A DNA stretch of 64,000 nt, taken from assembly GCF_034931045.1 (NCBI RefSeq), contig NZ_JAYGHH010000021.1, positions 10,721 through 74,720 on the forward strand, read 5' to 3'. The position numbers and the translations under genes were made by a program. The notes under the pieces are model-generated. The model did no database searches, was not told the DNA's origin, and saw only the letters and a list, made by a program, of their open reading frames with translations. The DNA is from Nodularia sp034931045. GTDB lineage: Bacteria > Cyanobacteriota > Cyanobacteriia > Cyanobacteriales > Nostocaceae. Within the stretch, counting starts at the first letter, position 1, and each line of letters opens with the position of its first letter. Positions 25,972-35,631 of this stretch are shown in pieces.

Positions 25972-26940
25972 TTACACTAACTTCAAATCAGGATACTCTG
26001 CCAAAATATCATCAGATGTCAGGGTATCGCCTTCAGCTTGGGGAGTCCAAAGCACTTCAATAGCTAAAAGTTGATCACCGGGAATACCACCAATTCGCCG
26101 CAAGGCTTGACGCAAATCATCAGCACTGTTGACTTCTGGGACTTCAAATTTGCCTAATGTCGCTGCTAATAAGGTGACAATTAGGTATTCCCCAGGGCCT
26201 TCACTAATTAATTGGGTGGGGTTGTCGATTTGGTCAGCAGGTAAAGCTTCTTTATTCAAAGCTGATTTCAACTGGTTGTTGACATTAGATAGAGTTTCTT
26301 CGCTAAACTTGCTGCGTTCTGCTAATGACAGCCGATTAAACTGACCTTCAGCCGCATTTAATTTAACTTGCTGCGTACCACCACCTGCATATACCCAGTA
26401 TTCTGGATGACGGAGTAAAGCTAAACTGGCTTCTTGCAGAATTTCTGCTCTTCCTTCTGGGGAATTAGTATCAGCAGATTCGGCAATTTTGTTGAGTTCG
26501 GTTTGCAAACCACGGGCTTGTGCTAATAAACCAACTTGCAAACGAGTTACAGATACAGGAGGGTTACTGCTATAACCTATATCTTCGCCTTCACCACTGC
26601 TGACACGGCGGAAGGTTTGCATTAGGAAGTTAGCGATCGCCAAGAAGATTAAGATGGTAAATATACCGCCAAATCCTCCGCCAATACCCCAAAAGGGAAT
26701 TAAGAACGGAAAGCCAAAGCCACCACCACCAGGATAGTAACCGCCGCCACCAGGACGTGCATAAGTACGAGGTGTGTAGGTACGGCTAGAAGGCGCTCTA
26801 AATGAACCTCCGCCGATGCGACCACCACTGCGGGCTGCTAATGCTCCATCTGCATGGCTGAGTGCTAACGTTAACACTAGGCTGAAGACGAAAAAGATTT
26901 TGAACAGGGGTTTGATGCTTTGTTTTAATTTGTTACGCAT
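25972..26940 (-). CDS. DUF1517 family membrane-anchored protein
   Basis: The 322-residue protein has a signal peptide (cleavage near ALSHADGALA-AR), a Gly/Arg/Tyr-rich low-complexity segment (about 37-80), one membrane helix (GIFTILIFLAIANFLMQTF) and a soluble C-terminal domain of about 200 residues, the layout of cyanobacterial and plastid DUF1517 proteins. The C-terminal domain has TRLQVGLLAQARGLQTEL and EYLIVTLLAATLGKFEVPE. Function is unknown; a thylakoid or plasma-membrane location is likely. A nested hairpin follows the gene. Confidence 0.88.
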   Translation of the reverse strand: MRNKLKQSIKPLFKIFFVFSLVLTLALSHADGALAARSGGRIGGGSFRAPSSRTYTPRTYARPGGGGYYPGGGGFGFPFLIPFWGIGGGFGGIFTILIFLAIANFLMQTFRRVSSGEGEDIGYSSNPPVSVTRLQVGLLAQARGLQTELNKIAESADTNSPEGRAEILQEASLALLRHPEYWVYAGGGTQQVKLNAAEGQFNRLSLAERSKFSEETLSNVNNQLKSALNKEALPADQIDNPTQLISEGPGEYLIVTLLAATLGKFEVPEVNSADDLRQALRRIGGIPGDQLLAIEVLWTPQAEGDTLTSDDILAEYPDLKLV

Positions 26941-27204
26941 AACACAGACACTTGAAAATGTATTACTTATGATTGCTTTCCAGGCTAGTATAAATGTCGT
27001 GCTTCCTGGAATCCAGCCAGATCAGAACCAGTGTTTTGATTGACGGTAGCTCTTTTTAATATTCATTTTTTTTGGCTACATCTCTAATTTACCGCGTCTT
27101 ATCTTGATTAGACGGTAAGCGGAGGGGGGATTTCTGTAGTAGATAACCGTACATCAGAGATACCCAATATTTACCGCCAGTGGTTCAATTAAGACTCCTA
27201 TTTA

Positions 27205-27398
27205 GGGCTGGCTGAAGAAATCTAAAAACATTACAGGTAAAGGATTTGNNNNNNNNNNNNNNNNNNNNNNNNNNNNNNNNNNNNNNNNNNNNNNNNNNNN
27301 NNNNNNNNNNNNNNNNNNNNNNNNNNNNNNNNNNNNNNNNNNNNNNNNNNNNNNNNNNNNNNNNNNNNNNNNNNNNNNNNNNNNNNNNCAGCAAACCC
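27205..27398. mobile_element. MITE-like element, family A copy 1 (centre unresolved)
   Basis: The left end GGGCTGGCTGAAGAAATC and right end CAGCAAACCC (reverse complement GGGTTTGCTG) form imperfect terminal inverted repeats, and the element is bounded by a 6-bp direct repeat TATTTA (27199-27204 and 27399-27404). 140 of about 194 bases are N, presumably because repeat reads could not be placed. The same ends and the same kind of 6-bp duplication flank the copy at 52419-52606. Confidence 0.7.
27249..27388. other. Assembly gap (140 N)
   Basis: Unresolved sequence lying inside the MITE-like element; the element is multi-copy in this window, which explains the assembly failure. Confidence 1.
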
Positions 27399-27404
27399 TA
27401 TTTA

Positions 27405-28330
27405 AATTTTGATAGCTGGCGTGGCGTAAGCCATACAAAACGACCTATACCTTGATTCTTTGTTCCTTCTTCCCTATTCCCTACCTCCACGACAAAACTT
27501 TAATTATTTATAAAAACTTACTTAAAAATTCTATGGCTGACAAATATCACAAAAATATAGCAATTCCTCCGAAAAATCGCAAAAATTGACTATATATTTC
27601 TTAAAATTTTTATGCTATTTTTGGCATTTTGGCATTACATCCACAGTTATCTAAGATAGTCTATTAATATAAACAATTTTTCGTAATTTTTGTAGCAGTT
27701 TATTAGCTATAAGTTTGACTATAATTAGCAACTTTTAGTTATTGATGATTTGCTTTGATTTAAATTGCAAATTCCGAGAATTTATCAACCAATCATATAA
27801 TCAACCAATACTTCACAGAAATAATAAATAATCCCCCATACTTCATGTTCTAAAATATTGTTGAGATATTTGTAATCCATTGGCTCACCAAAAAATAGGA
27901 AATTATGTTTTTCAAAGCTATATTTTACAGAGTGATAACCATGTATACAAATATTTCAGCCTTCACTGTATTAATGACAGGTTATAAAAGTTTCTGTCAA
28001 GAAATGTGTAAAACTCTGGTTTGTCCAGTATAGCTGTTAGCTAAAATAACAAAAGCGAGACAAATTAGATACAGAGCTAACCAATTTTATGGTGAAATTT
28101 CTACAAGGAATTGTGTCTCAAAATATAGGGTTTACAGCATCTATAACAATTGTGATTTGAGGAGCCAACACGTGATAAAAAGATGTTGGAAATACGGAAA
28201 TTGCTAGTCTCAATTTAGCAGATATCTCCACGCAATCAAGCATCCTATTTTTTCCTTATTTCACTATGTTGTCCATGAATTTCAGTATTAACAATTGCAG
28301 AATATTTGCATTAAATTTATCAAAAGTAGC
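27405..28330. other. Long AT-rich non-coding region
   Basis: More than 900 bases with no credible ORF separate the MITE from the glycosyltransferase. Composition is AT-rich with short repeated words (TTTTTGGCATTTTGGCATTAC near 27620). It could hold a non-coding RNA or a long leader for the glycosyltransferase; no known RNA family is recognised. Confidence 0.4.
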
Positions 28331-29563
28331 ATGGAAAATATCTCACAACTGTCAACAAAAGTTAGAGACCAAACTGCATCCCCTGACATTCTTGTAATCT
28401 CTCATTCTTTTCTGCCGAAAAAAGCAGTAATTGGAGAATATCTCTATAATCGCTGTCTTCAAGATCCAGAAAGGGTAGTTGTTCTAGCTGCTGGTTGTTC
28501 TGGCGATCAAGTATTTGATCAGGATCAACAGTTTCCCATATATCGTTGGACAAATTCTCGATTCTGGCTGGGTCATTTTTTAGGGAGTTTATTACAGCCT
28601 GGGATTGATTTAGTTTGCTCGTTTTTTCTGGCTATTAAACTATATTTGCGCTATCACTACCGTTATATTGAGTGGGGTCACGGTGACGAGTTTCCGGCGT
28701 TGTTGCTGTTAAGCTATATTCTACCCATACGCTTTTTTATTCATCTGCATGGTAGTGATATCTTTGATATTGTACACAATCCTGTGTTGCGATCGCTCTT
28801 TAAATTAACCCTGACACGCGCCGAAGGAATTGTTTGCAACAGTTACGTGACTCAAGATTATCTGCGTAAGTCTTTTCGCTTACAAACTCCTACCCACGTC
28901 ATTCAACCTATAGTCAGACCAGAAAAATTTGGTGTAGACAAGAATCAAGGTAATCTTGATAATTTACGTCAACGAGTGCGGGAAACATACAATATTCCCG
29001 AAACAGCAATTGTGATTCTTTCGGTAGGTAGGTTAATCAAACAGAAAAGCTTTGAGCGTGTAATTGAGAACTTACCCCTACTACTAAATATTGGAGTCGA
29101 TGTTCACTATATACTTTGTGGTCAAGGGCTACATGAACCTACATTAAAAAATTTAGCCCAGCGCTTGCGGGTAGATAAGCGAGTACACTTTACTGGATAC
29201 GTCCCTGACGGCGAATTAGGTGGCTATTATGCAGCTTGTGATCTGTTTGCTATGTTAACTTTGTTAGATCCTAAAGCCTACATCCAAGGTTTTGGAATTG
29301 TCTATTTAGCAGCAAGTTATTTTGGTAAACCTGTCATTGCTTCTCGTTTAGGTTCTGTGATTGATATAGTTCGTCATGAAGAAAATGGTCTTTTGGTGAA
29401 TCCCAAATCTGGATATGATGTTTTTCAAGCCTTCAAACGATTGTGTAATGACCAACAATTGCGTGAAAAACTCGGTCGTAAGGGAAAAGAATTAGCCAGA
29501 CGCAAGACCCTGCACCGTTCCCTATATTTTTCTGAACCTATCCCTAATGGTTTATTAAATTAA
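28331..29563 (+). CDS. Glycosyltransferase family 4 protein
   Basis: The roughly 410-residue protein has a GT-B fold: an N-terminal acceptor domain with FIHLHGSDIFDIVHNPVLRS and a C-terminal donor domain with ILSVGRLIKQKSFERVI, HFTGYVPDGELGGYY and QGFGIVYLAASYFGKPVIAS, the E-x7-E-like donor motif here with Gln-Gly-Phe-Gly in place of the usual Glu-Gly. The ATG at 28331 is preferred over an upstream TTG at 28295. It likely builds an exopolysaccharide or lipid glycan. The stop codon overlaps the convergent thiS stop by a few bases. Confidence 0.88.
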   Translation: MENISQLSTKVRDQTASPDILVISHSFLPKKAVIGEYLYNRCLQDPERVVVLAAGCSGDQVFDQDQQFPIYRWTNSRFWLGHFLGSLLQPGIDLVCSFFLAIKLYLRYHYRYIEWGHGDEFPALLLLSYILPIRFFIHLHGSDIFDIVHNPVLRSLFKLTLTRAEGIVCNSYVTQDYLRKSFRLQTPTHVIQPIVRPEKFGVDKNQGNLDNLRQRVRETYNIPETAIVILSVGRLIKQKSFERVIENLPLLLNIGVDVHYILCGQGLHEPTLKNLAQRLRVDKRVHFTGYVPDGELGGYYAACDLFAMLTLLDPKAYIQGFGIVYLAASYFGKPVIASRLGSVIDIVRHEENGLLVNPKSGYDVFQAFKRLCNDQQLREKLGRKGKELARRKTLHRSLYFSEPIPNGLLN

Positions 29564-29772
29564 CCACCCCCGACAATGGTAACAATTTCTAAGCGATCGC
29601 CTGATTGTATTTGTGTTTGTGGCCAAAATTGACGGTGTAAAATTTCGCCGTTATACTCCACCGCGATTAAACGGGGATTAAAACCTAACTGCTGGAGTAA
29701 ATCTGGTAAAGGAGTTTGGCATAAACAAGTACGAGTTTCTCCATTTACCTGGAGGGTAATTTGATTGGACAT
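29560..29772 (-). CDS. thiS: Sulfur carrier protein ThiS
   Basis: This 70-residue ubiquitin-fold protein ends VTIVGGG; the Gly-Gly tail is adenylated and thiocarboxylated and donates sulfur to the thiazole of thiamine through ThiG. It starts 25 bases after thiE and is surely co-transcribed with it. Its end overlaps the convergent glycosyltransferase end. Confidence 0.95.
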   Translation of the reverse strand: MSNQITLQVNGETRTCLCQTPLPDLLQQLGFNPRLIAVEYNGEILHRQFWPQTQIQSGDRLEIVTIVGGG

Positions 29773-29797
29773 TTAAAAGTGCTGAGTTGTAAACTGT

Positions 29798-30904
29798 TTA
29801 TGGTTTAATGCGATGAAGTTGGGAAATCAAATATTGTGTTACCAAGGTAGGCTGTTCCGCTTCAATAATCGCTCGTACCACTGCGACACGTTCTGCTCCC
29901 GCCTCCATGACATCGTTGATATTATTCGCATCTATACCCCCAATGGCAAACCAAGGAATTGAGCTATTTTGGGCGGCGTAGCTGACATATTCTAAGCCAA
30001 CTGCTGGTTTGTTTGCTTTTGTCGGAGTTTCATAAACTGGACCAACACCAATATAATCTGCTCCTTCAGCAATTGCTTTTTGCATTTCGTCAGCGTTTGT
30101 AGTCGAACGCCCGATTAAACGCTGGTGTCCGAGTAATTGTCTAGCCATACCAATGGGCATATCTTGCTGTCCCAAATGTACCCCATCGGCATCCACAGTC
30201 AAAGCTAAATCTACTCGGTCATTGACGATAAACAAAGCACCATAAGCATGGCAGAGTTGCCGTAATTTTCTTGCTTGCTCCAGACGCACAGTATCATCTG
30301 TAGTTTTATCACGATACTGTACTAGAGTTAATCCCCCTTTCAGTGCCGCTTCTACGGTTTTTAATAAAGTTTCTGAGGGAGAAGTGACTAGATATAAATG
30401 CGATCGCCACAGTAGTTGATGACGCTGGTAGCCCATTAAACTAGTTTCCAGGGCATAAACACGATAGCGCATCTGCTTAAAAGCTTTACCCATATTGGGA
30501 TGATAAAGCTTCCCATATTCTTCTAATACCCGCATTGCTTCTTGGACACGGCAAAAATTTGCTTGTAATAGCGCTTTAATACTAGAGCGTTGTTCTTCCT
30601 GTGGATGGCTTAATTCCGTACCCGGATCACCTGGTGTATCTCGCGCCGCTCGCAGTTCATCAGTGTGCCAATGTGCCAACTCTTGGCGTAGATACTTGCA
30701 TTCTCCCAGCAATTGAGCATTATTCAACCCAAAGCGACACCATTCTTCAATAATTCGCAAGCCTTCGCGAGCGCGGTCTAGATTAGCATCTAAAATGCGG
30801 TAAACAACTTGTTGCACTTGTGCTTTTTGGCTGTATGGCTCGACCATGACAACAACCCGATTATGACTTTCGTTTAGTGACGTAATATCAACATTTTTAG
30901 ACAT
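29798..30904 (-). CDS. thiE: Thiamine phosphate synthase with cyanobacterial N-terminal domain
   Basis: ThiE joins the pyrimidine and thiazole halves of thiamine. This 368-residue protein has the cyanobacterial two-domain form: an N-terminal helical domain (about 30-150, RILDANLDRAREGLRIIEEW and RVQEAMRVLEEYGKLYHP) and a C-terminal TIM-barrel ThiE domain with VQYRDKTTDD, IVNDRVDLALTVDADGVHLG and ADYIGVGPVYETPTK. The role of the extra domain is not established. thiS follows. No TPP riboswitch is seen in front; instead a small repeat element begins 40 bases upstream (30944), and may have displaced control sequences. Confidence 0.95.
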   Translation of the reverse strand: MSKNVDITSLNESHNRVVVMVEPYSQKAQVQQVVYRILDANLDRAREGLRIIEEWCRFGLNNAQLLGECKYLRQELAHWHTDELRAARDTPGDPGTELSHPQEEQRSSIKALLQANFCRVQEAMRVLEEYGKLYHPNMGKAFKQMRYRVYALETSLMGYQRHQLLWRSHLYLVTSPSETLLKTVEAALKGGLTLVQYRDKTTDDTVRLEQARKLRQLCHAYGALFIVNDRVDLALTVDADGVHLGQQDMPIGMARQLLGHQRLIGRSTTNADEMQKAIAEGADYIGVGPVYETPTKANKPAVGLEYVSYAAQNSSIPWFAIGGIDANNINDVMEAGAERVAVVRAIIEAEQPTLVTQYLISQLHRIKP

Positions 30905-30943
30905 TTTGATGAAAATTTTCTAGTACACGAATATAAAAAATAC

Positions 30944-31111
30944 AGGACTTACGCAAGAACCCTCTGAAACCCTCTTGACTTAGTGTCCTTCTCCCCAAGG
31001 GAGACGCTAACGCGAATGTGTCCTAAACCCCTGGGGGCTACGCTACGCGGTAAGCGAAGCTATGCCGAAGGCTTTATGCGGTTTGTTTTTTCATAATTCT
31101 GCATAAGTCCT
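30944..31111. mobile_element. MITE-like element, family B, with AGGACTTACGCA ends
   Basis: The element starts AGGACTTACGCA (30944-30955) and ends TGCATAAGTCCT (31100-31111): 12-bp terminal inverted repeats with one mismatch. Its interior contains hairpin-forming dispersed motifs (GGAGACGCTAACGCGAATGT and GCTACGCTACGCGGTAAGCG). Related degraded copies lie at about 3837-4104 and 56931-56991. It has no coding capacity, so it is non-autonomous. No target-site duplication could be made out. Confidence 0.65.
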
Positions 31112-31393
31112 CAAATAAGTAGAGTTTGACTATACATTTATACATAATTAGCTTTTTACATAGCTGCTCCAGATTTGGGGACGATTTTATAATATATCTT
31201 AAACTGGACAAAAACCATATACAGCACAATTTTTCTGGTTAAGCCATCAAAGTTAGGAACCATCAAACAATTTTTTCTGTCATAATTTTGTAGTTTGATT
31301 TTTTCATAACAGAGGAAATATTAAACCAGTATTTTTAATCTGTCCGTAGGCATAAACATAATTTTGATCAAGTGGTATTACTTGACTTTTTTA

Positions 31394-32119
31394 TTAAAGA
31401 GCTAATAGGATAATTGCATAACTGAATGTACCAAAAGTAAATGACCAAAAACAGCTTTTTCTTACTTCTGGTAGTTCTTCTTTGAGTACATTCAAAACAA
31501 TACCTCCGGCTAAAAAAGCAAATAAAACTGCCACCACAGCCTGATTAATTTTTGTAGCTATGCCAATTAACCAACCAAGAATTATCGCCATTGCTAACAA
31601 CCATCGGCCAATTTTGTCATATCTTTTTTGATGATGTTCTCGCAAAGCATGATCGTTGACTAAAAAATGCAGTGCCATCGCTAAAGAAAATAACAACAAA
31701 CTCTGGATACCTGATTCTTCTCGGTGTACTAGCAAGTAGCCAATTAAGAGGTTATAAATACCAAAAGCAGCAATGTGTAGCCAAAAAACAGATAAATCAG
31801 TTACATTTGCGTTTCCGACTTGTTGACGGTGTTGACGTGATTTTGACGCGAATCGCTCTAAGCCGTAAAACACTGTTAAACCTAAAAGTGCTACCAAATA
31901 AACATGATGCTCTAAAAAACTCAATCCTATGTTGACATTATTTTGGAATGTGACTTGTGCTTGACTCAGTTCTGGCAAAATATGGACAAACACATAAGCT
32001 ACAGATACCCCACTCCCAAAGGATAAGCAACGATTATGGAGTGTCTTGGTGAGGAATCTGACTTTACCGGAAAATAAATGTATAGTGGCTAAGGCGATCG
32101 CAAAAAATCCCGTATTCAT
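31394..32119 (-). CDS. ZIP-like multi-pass membrane protein
   Basis: The 241-residue protein has about seven hydrophobic helices and a ZIP-transporter-like layout: SFGSGVSVAYVFVHILPEL early on and FLAGGIVLNVLKEELPEVRK late, with a His-rich cytosolic loop (SRQHRQQ) between. The catalytic helix of ZIP metal transporters (H-N-x-x-E-G) is not conserved; the corresponding stretch is HFLVNDHALREHH. It may therefore be a divergent or non-transporting relative. Stand-alone gene; substrate unknown. Confidence 0.7.
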   Translation of the reverse strand: MNTGFFAIALATIHLFSGKVRFLTKTLHNRCLSFGSGVSVAYVFVHILPELSQAQVTFQNNVNIGLSFLEHHVYLVALLGLTVFYGLERFASKSRQHRQQVGNANVTDLSVFWLHIAAFGIYNLLIGYLLVHREESGIQSLLLFSLAMALHFLVNDHALREHHQKRYDKIGRWLLAMAIILGWLIGIATKINQAVVAVLFAFLAGGIVLNVLKEELPEVRKSCFWSFTFGTFSYAIILLAL

Positions 32120-32383
32120 GCTGATTTTCTAGTTGGTATTATTCATTACAATCTACATCAGACAAATTCTTTCAGGTACTTCCAAATTAAAAAGGCCTCT
32201 CAAGCTCTCATAAATCTGTGTCCTCTGCGTCTGGTGCGATACGTTTATTCTGATAATTTATTTCTTGGAAGTTCCTAATTGGTAATTACTCAAGACAAAC
32301 ATTTGAAACAATTATCGACATTATATTGTCTTAGAGTATAAAACTTTATTGTGAGAACTTAACTCAAGTGAATCTATCCAATT

Positions 32384-33931
32384 ATGTATTCTGAATATCA
32401 TCAACTAAAAATGCCACGATTAAACCTAAATGCCCAAGTTGACAAAACCAATTCTTCCCTAGAATTAGTTTTACCTTTAGTGTCTTCTATCTTGTCTTTT
32501 ACTCTTGGTTTAGGAGTGACGACAGGTATTACTTTCCTCAGTATCAGCCCTGGTAGGGTCTTGGCTCAAATACCATCTGCTGAAAGCAATTTGCCTAAAG
32601 TTAAAATGTTATTTGTTAACCCCAGCGTGGGAAATAACTCATCGGGTAATGGTAGTGAAAGCGCTCCTTTGCAAACGATTACTCAGGCTTTGCAAGTAGC
32701 CTCTCCTAATACAATGATTATGCTCTCCCCTGGGACTTATAGTGCTGAGACTGGAGAGGTTTTTCCTCTCAACCTCAAACCGGGTGTTGCTATTCACGGA
32801 GATCCTCTTAGCAAAGGAGAGGGAATCATCATTCAAGGCGGTGGGAGATTCCTCAGTCGCCGTTTTGGTGGTCAAAATGTGACCATTGTGGGTGTAGAAC
32901 AATCTGAATTACGCGGTGTAACTGTCACAAATCCCCATCCCCGTGGTTATGGTTTGTGGATTGAATCTAGCAATCCTGTGATTGCCAATAATACATTTAC
33001 TGGTAGTACTCAAGATGGGATTTCCCTGACTGGTGACAGTGCGCCGCAAATTAGACAGAATCATTTTCATCGTAATGGGGCGAATGGTATGACCATTGGT
33101 GGTGATTCTCAGCCGGAAGTGCGGGAAAATGTCTTTGAGGAAACGGGATTTGGAATCAATATTACTCAAAACGCTGCTCCTGTTGTCGCCCTTAATCAAA
33201 TTCAAAACAACCGTGCTGGGATTATAGTCCAAGCTAATGCACGGCCGATTTTACGGAATAATTTAATTCAAGGGAATAGAGAAGATGGTTTAGTGGCGAT
33301 CGCTCAAGCTATCCCCAACTTGGGTACTATTGCTGAACCAGGTGGGAACGAATTTCGCAATAATACTCGCCACGACATTAATGCTAGTGCGGCAAAGGAA
33401 ATGATTCCTGCGGCTGGTAATAATTTATCTCAAAATCGCATTGCTGGCAAGGTAGATTTCAATGCTCAAACAGCACCCGCAGCTAACATTCCTCAGCGTT
33501 CTACTGTTGCTAGTCGTACTATCCCAACTAATGAACAAATTACCGTTGCTACTTCCAGTCAGTCCAATCAGTCACAAATGAATTATGTGAATATTGACCC
33601 CAATATTATAGAGTTTACTGCCCCCCAATTAGCGACCAGATCAGCAACACCTCCTGCTGGGGAATCACCTCTGTTAAGCCCCACTCAGAGAACTGCATAC
33701 CTACCGCCTGCGAGAGTTCAGCCTGGTGTGCGTTACCGAGTAGTAGTGAATGTAACAAATGACAGAGAACGAAATATAGTGCGAAACTTAGCGCCTGATG
33801 CGTTTCCGACTATCCGCCAAGGTCGTAGAGTTATGCAAGTGGGTGTTTTTAGCGATCGCAATAATGCCGATGATATGATCAATGTCCTGAATAGTAATGG
33901 TTTAAACACTATAATTGAGCCATTAAATTAA
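32384..33931 (+). CDS. Secreted DUF1565 beta-helix protein with C-terminal SPOR-like domain
   Basis: The 515-residue protein has an N-terminal hydrophobic export segment (about 28-55), a DUF1565 right-handed beta-helix (from LFVNPSVGNNSSGNGSESAP to about 360) with repeated N-x-I/F-x-x-N rungs such as NPVIANNTFTGS and QIRQNHFHRNGANG, a Ser/Thr/Gln-rich linker, and a last domain (RVMQVGVFSDRNNADDMINV) resembling SPOR, a peptidoglycan glycan-strand binder. So it may be an envelope-anchored surface protein. The N-terminal half is paralogous to the SLH protein at 36474-38576. Start chosen at the first ATG. Confidence 0.82.
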   Translation: MYSEYHQLKMPRLNLNAQVDKTNSSLELVLPLVSSILSFTLGLGVTTGITFLSISPGRVLAQIPSAESNLPKVKMLFVNPSVGNNSSGNGSESAPLQTITQALQVASPNTMIMLSPGTYSAETGEVFPLNLKPGVAIHGDPLSKGEGIIIQGGGRFLSRRFGGQNVTIVGVEQSELRGVTVTNPHPRGYGLWIESSNPVIANNTFTGSTQDGISLTGDSAPQIRQNHFHRNGANGMTIGGDSQPEVRENVFEETGFGINITQNAAPVVALNQIQNNRAGIIVQANARPILRNNLIQGNREDGLVAIAQAIPNLGTIAEPGGNEFRNNTRHDINASAAKEMIPAAGNNLSQNRIAGKVDFNAQTAPAANIPQRSTVASRTIPTNEQITVATSSQSNQSQMNYVNIDPNIIEFTAPQLATRSATPPAGESPLLSPTQRTAYLPPARVQPGVRYRVVVNVTNDRERNIVRNLAPDAFPTIRQGRRVMQVGVFSDRNNADDMINVLNSNGLNTIIEPLN

Positions 33932-34013
33932 TTTCTCGGAAATGATCGCAGAAAGGCAGAAGGCAGAAATACAATTTTTGCCCTCTGCTATCAGGGGTTT
34001 ATTTGCACCAAAT

Positions 34014-35111
34014 TTAAATCTTCACTTTTTGGTTAAGGGGACAAGGGATCATAATTTTTCCTGACCAATCTGTCAACGTATTTTCATCTTTGTAATGCCG
34101 AGGACTTTGCATCAGCAATTTCCAAGCTTCTTGGGCATCTAATAAATTAAATTTATCAGCATAATTACTTTCTAACAATTCTCGAACCTGAACATAATAA
34201 TCAGAATTCATCCCAGGGAAAATGTGATGTTCTGTATGATGGGAAAAATTCAGATGTAGCAGGTCAAAAAATTTATGCACCCGTAAAGATGTAGAATTTA
34301 CCAGAGGATCATTAACATCGGTCATTGGACAAAGCAGATGATTTGTATAAATATAAAACATCAAGCCTGCATTACCAATTGCAATGGGTAAAAAGTAGCT
34401 TAGTATGAGTTTTAGAGGGTCAAATTCTAGATATACTAAGATAGCTAAATGAATCACTGACATTAGAAAAATTTCACCTGCGATCGCTCGACGGTCTTTA
34501 GCACTAATTGTAAACGCTGCCGGCACATAATCGACAGATTTACTATTAAAAAATAGTACGGAAGTCAGATTGCGAAAATTATGTACTCCCCATGCTGAAG
34601 TCATTCCCACTATTAACCAAAAGGGATTGACTTCTAAAGAAGGTACAAATAAATTATGAATCCATTTACCCCAAGTTTTAGACTGTTTCTCTAAATAATT
34701 TCGATCTGGATCACCTAAATCATTAGTTTGATGATGATGTACCCGGTTATGAACCGACTTCCATAAAGTTGGCGGCATCCACAACATTGTTAAACCGAAA
34801 AAGCTGATCACATAAGCTAGTTTTGGGTTTCTGATCACACTACCATGCATCAAATCATGGGAGCTAAACAATAAGGCAATCACACTATTGCCCATAATAA
34901 TTGTTAGAGGTAAGTATAACCATAAAAGATAGTTTGACCATCGATCTAAATAACTCGCTATCATCCAGCCCAGGATCAAAATTCCTAGATTAATTACTAG
35001 GATGAATAGTTTACTTAAATCTGGTGTAAATGCTTCAGGCGGAAGCTGAGAACGTAATGCTTTCGAGTATGCTACCTGGCTAATTAATCTCTGATCAGTA
35101 TTCAAATTCAT
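34014..35111 (-). CDS. Membrane fatty acid desaturase
   Basis: The 365-residue protein has four or so membrane helices and the three histidine boxes of membrane desaturases: HDLMH (first), HNRVHHH (second) and HHTEHH (third), which bind the di-iron centre. Cyanobacterial desaturases use ferredoxin and act on lipid-bound acyl chains. The boxes alone do not fix regiospecificity; the pattern is not that of the CrtR/CrtW carotenoid enzymes. It is directly preceded (upstream) by an assembly gap, so its promoter is not visible. Confidence 0.88.
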   Translation of the reverse strand: MNLNTDQRLISQVAYSKALRSQLPPEAFTPDLSKLFILVINLGILILGWMIASYLDRWSNYLLWLYLPLTIIMGNSVIALLFSSHDLMHGSVIRNPKLAYVISFFGLTMLWMPPTLWKSVHNRVHHHQTNDLGDPDRNYLEKQSKTWGKWIHNLFVPSLEVNPFWLIVGMTSAWGVHNFRNLTSVLFFNSKSVDYVPAAFTISAKDRRAIAGEIFLMSVIHLAILVYLEFDPLKLILSYFLPIAIGNAGLMFYIYTNHLLCPMTDVNDPLVNSTSLRVHKFFDLLHLNFSHHTEHHIFPGMNSDYYVQVRELLESNYADKFNLLDAQEAWKLLMQSPRHYKDENTLTDWSGKIMIPCPLNQKVKI

Positions 35112-35118
35112 AGATTGT

Positions 35119-35517
35119 NNNNNNNNNNNNNNNNNNNNNNNNNNNNNNNNNNNNNNNNNNNNNNNNNNNNNNNNNNNNNNNNNNNNNNNNNNNNNNNNNN
35201 NNNNNNNNNNNNNNNNNNNNNNNNNNNNNNNNNNNNNNNNNNNNNNNNNNNNNNNNNNNNNNNNNNNNNNNNNNNNNNNNNNNNNNNNNNNNNNNNNNNN
35301 NNNNNNNNNNNNNNNNNNNNNNNNNNNNNNNNNNNNNNNNNNNNNNNNNNNNNNNNNNNNNNNNNNNNNNNNNNNNNNNNNNNNNNNNNNNNNNNNNNNN
35401 NNNNNNNNNNNNNNNNNNNNNNNNNNNNNNNNNNNNNNNNNNNNNNNNNNNNNNNNNNNNNNNNNNNNNNNNNNNNNNNNNNNNNNNNNNNNNNNNNNNN
35501 NNNNNNNNNNNNNNNNN
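35119..35517. other. Assembly gap (399 N)
   Basis: Unresolved sequence directly upstream of the desaturase start. The visible right flank (35518-35631) has no gene. Confidence 1.
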
Positions 35518-35631
35518 TTAGCTTTAAATATGGCTAACTAAAAATAGAATAATGCTTAAAATCTCTAGTTAGGATTACCCAAACTAGAATTGATGAATAT
35601 GAGTATTGAGTTCTTCCTGGGCAGAGAGGCG

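Noticed and set aside
27185..27455. Frames that run through the 140-N gap
   Set aside because: Same cause; the flanks are MITE ends.
30905..30943. TPP riboswitch before thiE
   Set aside because: The space is only 40 bases before the MITE and holds no TPP-riboswitch core motif.
35115..35537. Plus-strand frame over the 399-N gap
   Set aside because: Made almost completely of N.
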